From an uncultured Trueperaceae bacterium (GTDB lineage Bacteria > Deinococcota > Deinococci > Deinococcales > Trueperaceae), in NCBI GenBank assembly GCA_937873495.1, contig CALMXZ010000012.1, positions 124,001 through 188,000 of the forward strand: a DNA stretch of 64,000 nt, given 5' to 3'. Each line of letters begins with the position of its first letter. Within the stretch, counting starts at the first letter, position 1. A program made the translations under genes and the position numbers. The notes beneath the pieces are model-generated. The model worked only from the letters and a program-made list of their open reading frames with translations. It made no database searches and was not told the origin of the DNA. Positions 30,128 through 41,666 of the stretch are shown piece by piece.

Positions 30128-31492
30128 TCACGGTACGAACGCGAGGACGTACAGGTCGGCCCGTGGCGTGGCCTGGCCGTCGAAACGCGTGGTCGCGCTG
30201 CCCACGACGATGATGGTCCCGTCGGTCTGCACCGCGACGCCCTCGGCCGTCGTCTCGCCTGACTCGGGGCCCCCGAACTGGCGGGTCCACAACAGGTCGC
30301 CGTCGGGGCTGTACACGCGCACGAAGCCGTCCTGCGCGCCGACGAGGCCGGCGAGGTCGCCGTCGGTTGTGCCGACGACGACGATGTTGTTGGCGAGGTC
30401 GACAGTCACTGCGCGCACCACGTCACTGCCGGCAGTACCGAACTGCCTCGTCCACAGCAGCGTGCCGTTGGCGTGGTACTTGCGCACGAACGCGTCGATG
30501 CCGCCGCTGGTCACGCCCGTGAGCGAGCCTCTGGTGTAGCCCGCCACGACGATGTGGTTGGAGCGATCGAAGGTGACCGCGTTGGCGACGTCTTCTTGCG
30601 CGGTGCCGAACTGGCTGGTCCACATCACCTGACCTTCGAAGTCGGGGTTGTAGATCCGCGCGAACGCGTCGAAGGTGCCGGCCGGGCCGGCGTTGGCGTC
30701 GCCGACGACCCCGGCCGTGATGCCGGCGACGAGCAGCAGTCCGTTGCTGGCCGTGGCGGCGGCCCTGACCGAGTCGAGCGCGGTAGTACCTATCTGCTTG
30801 GTCCAAGCGATGTCGCCGTTGGAGTCGTACTTGCGCACGAAGCCGTCGGCGTCGCCACCCGCGTAGGGCCCGTCGAGAGAGTTCTGGGTCCAACCCACGA
30901 CGAAGACGTTGCCGTCCTTGTCGACCGCGGCCGCCTCCGCTTCGTCGGTGCCCGCGCCGCCGATGTACTTGGCCCAGAGCGGAGCCCCGTTGGCGTCGTA
31001 CTTGCGCGCGAACGCGTCGTACTGGCCCAGAGGCTGACCGGCGAAGTCGCTGTTCGTCCAGCCGACCGCTACGGCGCTGCCGTCGAGGCCGACCGCGACA
31101 CCGCTCGCACCTTCGGAGGCCAAGCCGCCGCTCTGCGCGATCCACTGAACGACCCCTTTTTCGTCGAGTCGGGCCACGACTATGTCGAAGCCCCCGAGGT
31201 TGGTGCCGCCCAGGCTGCCGTCCGTCAAGCCGGCGAGCACGACGCCACCGTCCGGGTGCGCCGCGACGTCTCGGGCCTCTTCGAACTGTGGGGTGCTGAG
31301 GTACGTGCTCCACAGCACATCGCCCTGTTGGGGTGGGGGTGGTTGGGGAGTCGGTTGGCTGCACGCGACTATCGCCAGGAGCGGCAGCACGGCAGACGCG
31401 GCGGCGACACGGTGCCTGAGGGCGCGGGCGCGGCCGAGCCGCCCCGCGACGCGGGTTTGAGGTAGGTCAGAGCCGATGGAACGAGAGACCAT
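30128..31492 (-). CDS. Lipoprotein with a seven-repeat beta-propeller
   Basis: A 454-residue exported protein. An Arg-rich start and hydrophobic stretch end in the lipobox AIVAC, then a Pro/Gln-rich linker. The rest is seven repeats of 50-60 residues, each with a Trp-containing strand (VLWSTYLS, VQWIAQSG, PLWAKYIG, IAWTKQIG, VMWTSQFG, LLWTRQFG twice) and a DAFVRKYxxNG-type strand, as in SBBP repeats. A closed seven-bladed propeller is inferred. It probably serves as a surface binding scaffold. The ATG has AGGAG 8 nt upstream. It lies 55 bp upstream of the beta-helix gene at 28381-30072, so the two may be co-transcribed. Confidence 0.82.
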   Translation of the reverse strand: MVSRSIGSDLPQTRVAGRLGRARALRHRVAAASAVLPLLAIVACSQPTPQPPPPQQGDVLWSTYLSTPQFEEARDVAAHPDGGVVLAGLTDGSLGGTNLGGFDIVVARLDEKGVVQWIAQSGGLASEGASGVAVGLDGSAVAVGWTNSDFAGQPLGQYDAFARKYDANGAPLWAKYIGGAGTDEAEAAAVDKDGNVFVVGWTQNSLDGPYAGGDADGFVRKYDSNGDIAWTKQIGTTALDSVRAAATASNGLLLVAGITAGVVGDANAGPAGTFDAFARIYNPDFEGQVMWTSQFGTAQEDVANAVTFDRSNHIVVAGYTRGSLTGVTSGGIDAFVRKYHANGTLLWTRQFGTAGSDVVRAVTVDLANNIVVVGTTDGDLAGLVGAQDGFVRVYSPDGDLLWTRQFGGPESGETTAEGVAVQTDGTIIVVGSATTRFDGQATPRADLYVLAFVP

Positions 31493-31719
31493 GGTCGAGA
31501 CTCCTGAACCTGCGCGATGTGGGCAAGCCCGCTACGAGAAGGTGTCCGAACGCACCAACTTGAAGATCCCGCTTCGGCGGCGAAACTAACTTACAGGTAG
31601 AGGGATGGCTCCGGCGTCGAGCATACGGGCTTCGCTAGCCCTCGACGGCTCCGCCGTCACGTCGCGAGGGCCTGCCGGGCCGGCGGGGTCGTCTCAGGCA
31701 GCTGGGGCTCGCCGACCCC

Positions 31720-33264
31720 TCAGGGGCCGTAGAGCCTGACGTAATACGACGTGCCGCCCCACACTTTCCGGTCGCCGGTCGCGCCGACCACCACGAGCCT
31801 GCCGAGGGCGTCGACGGTCACCGCGGAGGCCGTGGCGAAATCGCCTGGCGCCGAGACGCCGAACTGGCGAGTCCACCTGACGAAACCGTCCGCCGCGTAC
31901 GCCCGCAGGAAGGCGTCGCGGTCGCCTTGCGTTCCCGCCAGATCGCCACGGGTGTTCCCGGCCACGAAGATGTTGCCGAGGGCATCGACGGCTACCCCGC
32001 GCGGATCGTCCCCCTCGGCCGTGCCGAACTGGCGTTGCCAAAGTACGTTGCCCGCGCCGTCCAGCTTGAGCACGAATACGTCCGAGTCGCCTTGGTTGTC
32101 TTCCGAGATGGAGCCGTAAGTGCTAGCCACCACGGTCACGTTTCCGTCGGCGTCGGCGGCGATCGCGAGACCGCTACCGCCTTCAGTAGCGCTGCTGCCG
32201 AGCTGGCGGGTCCACAGCGGCAGGCCGTCGCTGTCGTACTTACGCACGTACAGATCCCAGCCGCCGCGGTTCTCGCCCACGAGGCTGCCGGCGGTCGTGC
32301 CGGCCACGAAGATGTCGCCCGCTGCGTCGACGGCCACGGCCCAGCCATAGTCCTGGGCCTCGCTGCCGAACTGGCGCGTCCACAGCTCCGCGCCGTCCGG
32401 GTCGTACTTGCGCACGAAGCCGTCATAGCCGCCGGCGTTGGCCGCCCCGAGCACGCCCAAGGTGGTCCCGACCACGATGACGTTCCCGTCCTGGTCCGTC
32501 GCCACGCCGTTGGCGCGGTCGAACTCGGTGGCGCCGAACTGGCGGGTCCAGACCACGTCGCCGGTGGCGAAGTACTTGCGCACGAAGGCGTCGTTGCCGC
32601 CGCCGGAGCCGGCCAGGTCGCCTGCGGTCACTCCCGCTACGAGGGTATTGCCGTCGCCGTCCACGGCCACCGCCGTCGCCTCGTCATAAGTGGTGGTAGC
32701 TATCAGCCGGCTCCAGACCGGATCGCCGGAGGGGTCCAGCTTGACCAGGAAGGCGTCCAGCGCTTGGGAGATGAACTCGCCGGTAGGGTCGAAGTAGCCC
32801 GCCACCAGCAGGTCGCCTTCTGCGTCGCCGGCGACCGCGGTCGCGATGCCGTCGAAGCCCGCGCCGAACTCCCTGGTCCACACGACCGCGCCGGGCGGGA
32901 ACTCGGTGACCGTGACGGTGATGGTGTCGCTCTTGCTCGGGTCGAAGGTGCTGGTCGCGGTGATCTCAGAGGAGCCGTAGCTCGCCCCCTCCACCAGCAC
33001 GAACCTGGGGCCGTTCCCGACGAACGAGACCGTGTCGGGGTCGCTCGTGGTCCATTCGACTTCGTCGCCGGCCCCGTCGGTCGCCACCACGACAGCCGCT
33101 AGCTCGTAGACGTCGCCCAGGCCGATGATCAGGTCGCCGTCCACGATCTCCACGCTCAACACCCGGCCACCTGAAGGTGTGGTTGGGCAGGCTGTCAGCA
33201 CCAAGAGAGCCACGGCCCCGCCAAGCAGGGGCAACGATCGGGGCCGGCGTGCCGCCCGACTCAC
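31720..33264 (-). CDS. Lipoprotein with Ig-like domain and seven-repeat beta-propeller
   Basis: A 514-residue exported protein with lipobox VLTAC. An Ig-like module (about 35-120, with EITATSTFDPSKSD) precedes seven WTRQFG-type repeats of about 55 residues that match the propeller protein downstream. The start is taken as GTG 33264, with AGGTG about 9 nt upstream. The 14 nt around this GTG are the same as those that form the ribosome site of the gene at 28381-30072, so a slightly different start is possible. A 227-bp gap follows, with no gene or clear promoter visible. Role: probably surface binding or recognition; partner unknown. Confidence 0.82.
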   Translation of the reverse strand: MSRAARRPRSLPLLGGAVALLVLTACPTTPSGGRVLSVEIVDGDLIIGLGDVYELAAVVVATDGAGDEVEWTTSDPDTVSFVGNGPRFVLVEGASYGSSEITATSTFDPSKSDTITVTVTEFPPGAVVWTREFGAGFDGIATAVAGDAEGDLLVAGYFDPTGEFISQALDAFLVKLDPSGDPVWSRLIATTTYDEATAVAVDGDGNTLVAGVTAGDLAGSGGGNDAFVRKYFATGDVVWTRQFGATEFDRANGVATDQDGNVIVVGTTLGVLGAANAGGYDGFVRKYDPDGAELWTRQFGSEAQDYGWAVAVDAAGDIFVAGTTAGSLVGENRGGWDLYVRKYDSDGLPLWTRQLGSSATEGGSGLAIAADADGNVTVVASTYGSISEDNQGDSDVFVLKLDGAGNVLWQRQFGTAEGDDPRGVAVDALGNIFVAGNTRGDLAGTQGDRDAFLRAYAADGFVRWTRQFGVSAPGDFATASAVTVDALGRLVVVGATGDRKVWGGTSYYVRLYGP

Positions 33265-33366
33265 CTCGGGAACACCTGAGCGGTCAGTTGAACCGAGTCG
33301 CCAAGCGGGACCTCGTTGCCGGCGGCGGCAGCTAGCCCAGGCAAGCGGGTTCTCATGGCGCTCGGC

Positions 33367-34497
33367 TCAAGCATTGTCGCTGCCGGTCGGCCGCGCGAAG
33401 ATCATGCGGCCCATGTTCGTCTGCAGGCTCGATGTCACCACGACGTCGATGGTGGTGCCGACGCGATCGCCGGCCCCCTCGACGACGACCATGGTGCCGT
33501 CCTCGAGGTAGGCGAGGCCCTGCCCCGACTCGCGGCCCTGCCTGACGATGCTGAGCGCCAACCGCTCCCCCGGCAGGTACGACGCCTTGACGGCGCTGGC
33601 CAGCTGGTGGACGTTCAGCACCCTCACCCCCTGCAGCGCGGCCACGCGGGTCAGGTTGTAGTCGGTCGTGATCAGGTCGGCCCCGCGCTGCTGGCACAGG
33701 CGCACGAGCCGGTCGTCGACGGGCCCTTTCCCGACGTCGTCCTGGGCGACCTCCATCGTCATGCCGTCGGTGGCCGCGATGAGGTCGAGCGTCTCGAGGC
33801 CGCGCCGGCCGCGCTGGCGCTTGAGCTCGTCGTCCGAGTCGGCGATGCGCTGGAGTTCCGTGAGCACGAAGTGGGGCAGGATCAGCCGGCCCTCGAGGAA
33901 GTTCGCCTGGATGACGGCGAGGAGACGCCCGTCGATGACGGCCGAGGAGTCGAGGACCTTGCCGGCAGCCGCGGCGCCGTGCGGCAGCACCGGCTTGGCG
34001 TCAGCGCTCGGCAGGAACGGCAGGAGCTTGCGGTTGACGACGAAGAAGCCGCCCAACCCGACGACGAGCACCACCGCGACGAGTAGCGACCAGTACCAGG
34101 TGAAACCGGGCACGCTCGCGAGGATGTTGTTGAGCAGCACGGTTACGAGCAGCCCGAGGGTCGCGCCAGCGAGTCCAGCGAGCGCCGCGTCCGGCCGGAT
34201 GTGCGCGGCGCGTTGGACGACCGACTCCCACGCCCGGCCGGCGCGCGCCGCCGGCCCTCCGCCGAAGAGGTACGCCGTGAGGACGCCGAGGATCGTTATG
34301 AACAGGAGGTTGTTGGGTCCGGGGAGGGCGCCGCGGCCGACGAGCCAGCTGCCGATCAGGTAGCCGAGGGCGCCGCCGAGCAGCGCCAGCACCCACCTGG
34401 CGACGGCCTTGCCGAGCTCCGCTCCGCCTGCCTTGACCACGGCGGCATCGCCGTCACCCTGCAGGCGCACCCTGTCGCTCTTGTCGGCTGTCGTCAT
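33367..34497 (-). CDS. PIN/TRAM domain membrane protein (YacL family)
   Basis: A 376-residue protein with four hydrophobic segments (about 30-52, 63-80, 100-125 and 133-155), then a PIN nuclease-like domain (about 180-300; VLDSSAVIDGR and the TDYNL motif hold the acidic residues) and a C-terminal TRAM domain (about 310-365) for RNA binding. It is likely a membrane-tethered RNase, but the substrate is unknown. The ATG overlaps the radA stop (ATGA). clpC-radA-yacL is a conserved order seen in Firmicutes, where disA usually lies between radA and yacL; disA is absent here. Confidence 0.87.
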   Translation of the reverse strand: MTTADKSDRVRLQGDGDAAVVKAGGAELGKAVARWVLALLGGALGYLIGSWLVGRGALPGPNNLLFITILGVLTAYLFGGGPAARAGRAWESVVQRAAHIRPDAALAGLAGATLGLLVTVLLNNILASVPGFTWYWSLLVAVVLVVGLGGFFVVNRKLLPFLPSADAKPVLPHGAAAAGKVLDSSAVIDGRLLAVIQANFLEGRLILPHFVLTELQRIADSDDELKRQRGRRGLETLDLIAATDGMTMEVAQDDVGKGPVDDRLVRLCQQRGADLITTDYNLTRVAALQGVRVLNVHQLASAVKASYLPGERLALSIVRQGRESGQGLAYLEDGTMVVVEGAGDRVGTTIDVVVTSSLQTNMGRMIFARPTGSDNA

Positions 34498-35822
34498 CTC
34501 GGCCCCCAGAGTAGCAACAGAGCCTCTTGCAGCGTCCTTACACCGTCCGGCAGGTCTGCCGAGCGCGGCCCGACCAGGCGCGGGTGGCCTGCGCGCTTCG
34601 CCTCTTCCAACCGGCGGCCGAGTTGACCGACGGAGCGGAGCTCGCCCGCCAGGCCGATCTCGCCGACGAAGGCGACGCCCTCCGGCGCGGCGCGGTTCGT
34701 GACGGCGGAGTAGACGGCCACGGCCACGGCGAGGTCGGCGCCGGGGTCGGTGATGCGCAGGCCGCCAGCCACGTTGACGAAGACGTCGAGCGCCTCGAGC
34801 GGCAGGTCGACGCGGCGCTCGAGGACGGCGAGCACGACGTCGACGCGGCGCGCGTCCAAGCCCTGGACCACGCGCCGGGGGGCGGCGTAAGGGCTCTTGG
34901 ACGCCAGCGCCTGGACCTCGAGCAGCAGCGGGCGTTGGCCCTCGAGGGCCGCGACGACGACCGAGCCGGGCGCGCCCTTCGGCCGCTCCGCGAGGAACGC
35001 CTCGGAAGGGTTGGCCACGGCGAGCATGCCGGAGCGGGTCATCTCGAAGACGCTCACCTCGCCGGCCGGACCGAAGCGGTTCTTGATGGCGCGCACTACG
35101 CGCAGGCCGGCGGCGGACTCGAGCGCGAAGGTGGCGTCCACCACATGCTCGATCACCTTCGGGCCGGCGATGGAGCCCTGCTTCGTCACGTGGCCGATCA
35201 GGACGAGCACGCTGCCGGTGGCCTTGGCGGCCTCCACCAGGAGCGCCGTCGAGTCGCGCAAGCTCGTCAGCGTGCCAGGCACGCCGCCCGGCTCGGCCAC
35301 GAGCGTCTGGATCGAGTCGACGATGACGAGGTCGGGGGCCGCGGCGCTCAGGTGGGCGGCGATGACCCCGGCGTCGTTCTCGCGCGTCAGGCGCATGCCG
35401 GAAGCGAGCCCGATGCGATCGGCGCGCATGCGGACCTGGGCCGGCGACTCCTCGCCTGCCACGTACAGGACCGTGCGGCCGGCGCCGACAGCGTGCTCGG
35501 CCAGTTGCAGCAGGAGCGTCGACTTGCCGATGCCCGGTTCGCCCGCCAGCAGGGCGGCCGAACCGACCACCCAGCCGCCTCCGAGGACCCTGTCCATCTC
35601 GGCGTCGCCGCTCGAGAAGCGCACGAGGGTCGCGTCGGCCACGTCGCCGAGGAGCGTGGTGCTCAGGGCACGCTTGGCGCCGCCGCCCTGCGTCCTGGCG
35701 GGCTGAGGTGGCGCTTCCTCCTGCACGAGGCTGCCCCAGGCGCCACACGTCGGGCACCGACCCAGGCTGGCCGGGCTGCGCGCGCCGCACTCCTGACAGA
35801 CGTAGCCGGGCGAACGCGCCAT
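34494..35822 (-). CDS. radA: DNA repair protein RadA
   Basis: A 442-residue RecA-like ATPase that helps process branched recombination intermediates. It has an N-terminal C4 zinc finger (CQECGARS and CPTCGAW, about 9-28), Walker A GEPGIGKST near residue 93, the RadA-specific KNRFG motif near 245, and a C-terminal Lon-protease-like domain (from about 290). The length is normal. ATG 35822 follows clpC by 43 bp and its stop overlaps the PIN/TRAM gene, so the three form one operon. Confidence 0.95.
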   Translation of the reverse strand: MARSPGYVCQECGARSPASLGRCPTCGAWGSLVQEEAPPQPARTQGGGAKRALSTTLLGDVADATLVRFSSGDAEMDRVLGGGWVVGSAALLAGEPGIGKSTLLLQLAEHAVGAGRTVLYVAGEESPAQVRMRADRIGLASGMRLTRENDAGVIAAHLSAAAPDLVIVDSIQTLVAEPGGVPGTLTSLRDSTALLVEAAKATGSVLVLIGHVTKQGSIAGPKVIEHVVDATFALESAAGLRVVRAIKNRFGPAGEVSVFEMTRSGMLAVANPSEAFLAERPKGAPGSVVVAALEGQRPLLLEVQALASKSPYAAPRRVVQGLDARRVDVVLAVLERRVDLPLEALDVFVNVAGGLRITDPGADLAVAVAVYSAVTNRAAPEGVAFVGEIGLAGELRSVGQLGRRLEEAKRAGHPRLVGPRSADLPDGVRTLQEALLLLWGPR

Positions 35823-35865
35823 CAGCCGGCGCTCGGAGCGCTCAAAGGCACGGCCGGCCCGGCGC

Positions 35866-38070
<2,205 letters not shown>

Positions 38071-38335
38071 GCACCCACCGCGTAATCGGTCGAGGGGGAG
38101 CCCGCGTGCGGCGGGGTCGCTGGAAGCAGGGTCGCTGGAAGCGGACTGTGCCGCGTGTACATGCCGCAATAGTACCCGCACGGGCTACGCGGCGGCTGCG
38201 ACTTCGTTACCTTTTCCTTCACGGAGCCGTCAGGCTCGCGGGCGCGGCGCTCGATGACGCCGCGGCCTGGAGCGCGGGGCGTGCGGACGCCGTGCTCGCC
38301 GCCCCCGTTCGCGTCCGCGGCCCCCGACCTACGTT

Positions 38336-38379
38336 TAGAATCCGAAGGTCGGCACGGCGTTCGCGAACGGTCGCCGTGC
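38336..38379 (+). promoter_or_regulatory. glyQ -10 box and leader hairpin
   Basis: In the 325-bp gap between clpC and glyQ, TAGAAT (38336-38341) is a good -10 box without a clear -35. The implied leader of about 50 nt contains GCACGGCG (38352-38359) paired with CGCCGTGC (38372-38379), a stem just before the TAGGAG ribosome site. TACTAT on the minus strand (38178-38173) may serve clpC. I see no T-box features, CIRCE element or gene in the remainder. Confidence 0.5.
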
Positions 38380-38395
38380 GGCCATTAGGAGTCGC

Positions 38396-39286
38396 ATGCT
38401 GTTCCAAGAGATCCTCTCGCGCCTCGACCGCTTCTGGGCCGACCGCGGCTGTGTGGTCGCCCCGCCGCAGGACACCGAAGTCGGCGCCGGTACCTTCTAC
38501 CCGACGACCTTCCTCCGCGCGCTCGGTCCGGAGCCGTGGCGGGTCGCCGGTATCGCGCCGAGCCGCCGCCCCGCCGACGGCCGTTACGGCGACAACCCGT
38601 ACCGCTTCCAGTACTTCTACCAGTACCAGGTGCTCCTGAAGCCGTCGCCGGAAGACGTCCAGACCCTGTACCTCGACTCGCTCTACGCGCTCGGGATCGA
38701 CCCCAACGCCCACGACATCCGCTTCGTCGAGGACAACTGGGAGTCGCCGACCCTCGGCGCGTGGGGCCTCGGGTGGGAAGTCTGGATGGACGGCATGGAG
38801 ATCACGCAGTTCACGTACTTCCAGCAGGTGGCCGGCTTCGACTGCCGGCCCGTCTCCGTGGAGCTGACCTACGGGCTCGAGCGCCTCGCCATGTACCTCC
38901 AGGGCAAGCGCCACGCGTTCGACGTCGAGTTCGCGCCGGGCGTCACGCTCGGCGACCTGAGGCGCGACATGGAGGTCCAGCACTCCCGTTACAACTTCGA
39001 GGAGTCCGACCCCGAGCTCCAGCGCCTGCTCTTCGACAAGTTCGAGGTGGAGGCGTACCGGCTGCTCGGCAAGGGGCTCGTCTACCCGGGGTACGAGTTC
39101 GTGTTGCGCTCCTCGCACGCTTTCAACCTCCTCGACGCGCGCGGGGTCCTGTCGCAGACGGAGCGCCAGGGCTACGTGCAGCGCGTGAGGCGCATGGCAG
39201 AGACGACGGCCAGGACGTACCTGCAACCGGCCGAGGACGGCGGGGCCGGTGCGGCGGCCGCGTCGGCGCGCGGGAAGGGGGCGTAG
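38396..39286 (+). CDS. glyQ: Glycyl-tRNA synthetase alpha subunit
   Basis: A 296-residue class II synthetase subunit that holds the active site for glycine activation and works as an alpha2beta2 tetramer with GlyS. Diagnostic segments: FWADRGCVV near residue 13, the motif 2 region with [11 protein letters not shown] near 68, and the [13 protein letters not shown] and [17 protein letters not shown] blocks. The length is typical. ATG 38396 follows TAGGAG by 5 nt. It lies 3 bp upstream of glyS. Thermus and Deinococcus use the unrelated homodimeric enzyme, so this is a lineage-informative gene. Confidence 0.97.
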   Translation: MLFQEILSRLDRFWADRGCVVAPPQDTEVGAGTFYPTTFLRALGPEPWRVAGIAPSRRPADGRYGDNPYRFQYFYQYQVLLKPSPEDVQTLYLDSLYALGIDPNAHDIRFVEDNWESPTLGAWGLGWEVWMDGMEITQFTYFQQVAGFDCRPVSVELTYGLERLAMYLQGKRHAFDVEFAPGVTLGDLRRDMEVQHSRYNFEESDPELQRLLFDKFEVEAYRLLGKGLVYPGYEFVLRSSHAFNLLDARGVLSQTERQGYVQRVRRMAETTARTYLQPAEDGGAGAAAASARGKGA

Positions 39287-39289
39287 GCC

Positions 39290-41452
39290 GTGGCCGAGCT
39301 GCTGTTCGAGATAGGGACGGAAGAGCTGCCGAGCTGGTACGTGTCGCGCGGCGAGGCCGGGCTGCTCGACCTGCTTGGCTCGCGGCTCGCCGCCGCCGAG
39401 CTGGCGCCCGGGAGCATCCGCGTCTACGCGACCCCGCGCCGCCTGGCGGCCTGGGTGACGGGTCTGCCCGAGTCGACGCCGAAGCGGGTCGAGGAGCGCC
39501 GCGGGCCGCCTGCCAACGTGGCGTTCACGAGCGAGGGCGGGCTCACCAAGGCCGCCGCGGCGTTCGCCGCCAAGAACGGTGTCGCCGCGTCCGACCTCGT
39601 GCGGCTCGACGACGACAGGGGAAGCTACGTCTACGCCAACGTGCCCGTCGGGGGCGAGCAGGCGGCGGAGCTGCTGCCCGAGCTGTTGGCCGGCGTGGTC
39701 CGCGACCTGCCCGCCCCCCGCAAGATGCGCTGGGGTGACGAGCCTACGCCCTTCATCAGGCCGATCGCCTGGCTGGTCGCGCTGCTGGATGGGCGGGTCC
39801 TCGACGTCGAGGTCGCCGGGGTGCGCGCCGGCAGTCGTTCGCGCGGGCACCGCTTCCTGGCCCCCGGCGAGTTCGAGGTCGGCGGCGGGGCGGAGTACGA
39901 GGCGGAGCTCGCGCGGCGGTTCGTCGTCGCCGACAGGGCCAGGCGCAGGGCCGCCACCTCGGAGGCCGTGCGGTCCGCGGCGGGGGCGGCCGGCTTCACG
40001 GCGGACGAGGCGCCCGCGCTGCTCGACGAGGTGACCGACCTGGTGGAGAGCCCGTTCGCCATCCTCGGCAGGTTCGGCGACGAGTTCCTCGAACTCCCTG
40101 AGGAAGTGCTCGCCACCGTGATGATCAAGCACCAGCGGTTCTTCCCGACCAGGGCGGCGGGCGGCGCCTTCGCGCCGGCGTTCGTCGGCGTGGCGAACAT
40201 CCGCGTCGCCGACGAGGGGGTCGTGCGCTCCGGCTACGAGCAGGTGCTGGCCGGCCGGCTCTACGACGCCCGGTTCTTCTGGCGCTCCGACAGGCGCAAG
40301 AGCCTGTCGCAGCACGCCTGGGGCCTGAGCGGCATCGCCTTCCAGAAGGAGCTGGGCAGCATGGCCGACAAGGCCGCCCGCGTCGGCGTGTCCGCCAGGC
40401 TCCTCATGGACGCGCTCGCGATCGAGGGCGCCGAGGCCGAGGCCGCCAGGCAGGCGCTGCCCGTCTTCCGCGCCGACCTGGCCACGGAGATGGTGTTCGA
40501 GTTCCCCGAGCTGGAAGGCGTCATGGCGCGCGCCTACGCCCTGGCCGAGGGGTTGCCTGCCGCCACCGCCGAAGCGCTGTACGGCGGCGTGCGGCCCAAG
40601 ACCCACGAGGACGGTGTCCCGACGACGCCTGCCGGCGCCGTGCTCTCGGTCGCGGACAAGGTCGACAAGCTCGTTGGCTTCTTCGCGCTCGGCAAACGCC
40701 CGAGCGGCTCGGCCGACCCGTTCGCCCTCCGCCGCGACGGGCTCGCCGTCGTGCGCGTGCTGGCCGAGCGCGGCTGGCCCCTGCCCGTCGCCACCGTGGT
40801 CGAGGCCGCCGCCGCGGCTTACGCCGACGGCCCCGTGACCGTCACGACGGAGGCGCAGGACGCGGTCGTCGAGTTCCTCTGGGACCGCGTCGCCTCGCTG
40901 CTCACGGAGCGCGGCGCGAGCGTCCCGGTCGTCCGCGCCGCCGTCCTCGGCTCCGTGACGGTCGTTGGCGCCGCCAGACGCGCGCTCCTCCTCGAGGCCC
41001 TGCTCGAGCGCGAGGAGATGCCCGACCTGCTCGCCCTCTACAAGCGGGCTGCCAACCTCGCGCGCTCCGAGGGGACCGCGGAGCCGGCCGCCTCGTCCCA
41101 ACCGGGCGCGCCGGGGTCGGGCGTGCAGCCGGAGCTCTTCCAGGAGGAGGCCGAGCCCCGCCTGCTCGAGGCGCTGCCGACCGCCCTCGCCGGCGTGCAG
41201 GCGCTCCTCGGCGCCGCCAAGACGCAGCTGCCCGGCTGGGACATCCGCGACGCCGCTCCGGTCGCCCTGACGGGCCTGGAGGGCGCCATGCAGGAGGTGG
41301 TGAGCCTCAAGGCGCCGCTGGACGCGTTCCTCGACTCGGTGCACGTGCTCTCGGACGACCTGGACGTGCGCCGCAACCGTCTGACGCTGCTCGGCGAGGT
41401 CGTGCGGATCCTGCGGCAACTGGGGAGCCTGGAGCAGCTCGCCGTCGGCTGA
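39290..41452 (+). CDS. glyS: Glycyl-tRNA synthetase beta subunit
   Basis: A 720-residue subunit needed for tRNA-Gly recognition. The N-terminus LLFEIGTEELPSWYV is characteristic of GlyS; the middle includes an HD-like domain (about 260-500, DEFLELPEEVLATVMIKHQRFFP nearby) and the C-terminus an anticodon-binding DALR-like region (about 600-715). The start is GTG 39290, 3 bp after the glyQ stop. A strong hairpin follows the stop. Confidence 0.95.
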   Translation: MAELLFEIGTEELPSWYVSRGEAGLLDLLGSRLAAAELAPGSIRVYATPRRLAAWVTGLPESTPKRVEERRGPPANVAFTSEGGLTKAAAAFAAKNGVAASDLVRLDDDRGSYVYANVPVGGEQAAELLPELLAGVVRDLPAPRKMRWGDEPTPFIRPIAWLVALLDGRVLDVEVAGVRAGSRSRGHRFLAPGEFEVGGGAEYEAELARRFVVADRARRRAATSEAVRSAAGAAGFTADEAPALLDEVTDLVESPFAILGRFGDEFLELPEEVLATVMIKHQRFFPTRAAGGAFAPAFVGVANIRVADEGVVRSGYEQVLAGRLYDARFFWRSDRRKSLSQHAWGLSGIAFQKELGSMADKAARVGVSARLLMDALAIEGAEAEAARQALPVFRADLATEMVFEFPELEGVMARAYALAEGLPAATAEALYGGVRPKTHEDGVPTTPAGAVLSVADKVDKLVGFFALGKRPSGSADPFALRRDGLAVVRVLAERGWPLPVATVVEAAAAAYADGPVTVTTEAQDAVVEFLWDRVASLLTERGASVPVVRAAVLGSVTVVGAARRALLLEALLEREEMPDLLALYKRAANLARSEGTAEPAASSQPGAPGSGVQPELFQEEAEPRLLEALPTALAGVQALLGAAKTQLPGWDIRDAAPVALTGLEGAMQEVVSLKAPLDAFLDSVHVLSDDLDVRRNRLTLLGEVVRILRQLGSLEQLAVG

Positions 41453-41478
41453 CGCAGCCTGGCGTCCAACGATGTGAG

Positions 41479-41506
41479 AAGGCCCCGGGCGCGAACCCGG
41501 GGCCTT
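41479..41506. terminator. Hairpin terminator between glyS and tRNA-Leu
   Basis: AAGGCCCCGGG and CCCGGGGCCTT form an 11-bp perfect stem with loop CGCGAA. It is followed by CCTCGTGG rather than a T-run. The convergent tRNA-Leu gene starts its 3' end 36 bp away, so it probably serves both. Confidence 0.75.
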
Positions 41507-41541
41507 CCTCGTGGTGTTCTTGAGGCGCTGGGCGCCGCGGG

Positions 41542-41628
41542 TGGTGCCGAAGGTGGGACTTGAACCCACACGTCCTTGCGGACACATGACCCTGAATCAT
41601 GCGCGTCTACCGATTCCGCCACTTCGGC
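41542..41628 (-). tRNA. tRNA-Leu(CAG)
   Basis: An 87-nt class II tRNA with a long variable arm (TGTCCGCAAGGACGT) and encoded CCA. The acceptor stem is GCCGAAG/CTTCGGC, and the anticodon stem CATGA/TCATG closes loop TTCAGGG, anticodon CAG. Confidence 0.97.
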
Positions 41629-41666
41629 TCGCGCCCAGCACACGGCCTAAGCGGCCGCGGCTGCTG

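Noticed and set aside
38071-38395. A T-box riboswitch for glyQ or a CIRCE/CtsR site for clpC
   Set aside because: No conserved T-box sequence or terminator/antiterminator pair, and no CIRCE or CtsR repeat was seen.
38219-41587. A 1122-codon open frame antisense to glyQ-glyS
   Set aside because: GC-rich shadow of conserved genes; its composition is Arg/Gly/Leu-rich without any domain, and it crosses the tRNA-Leu region.
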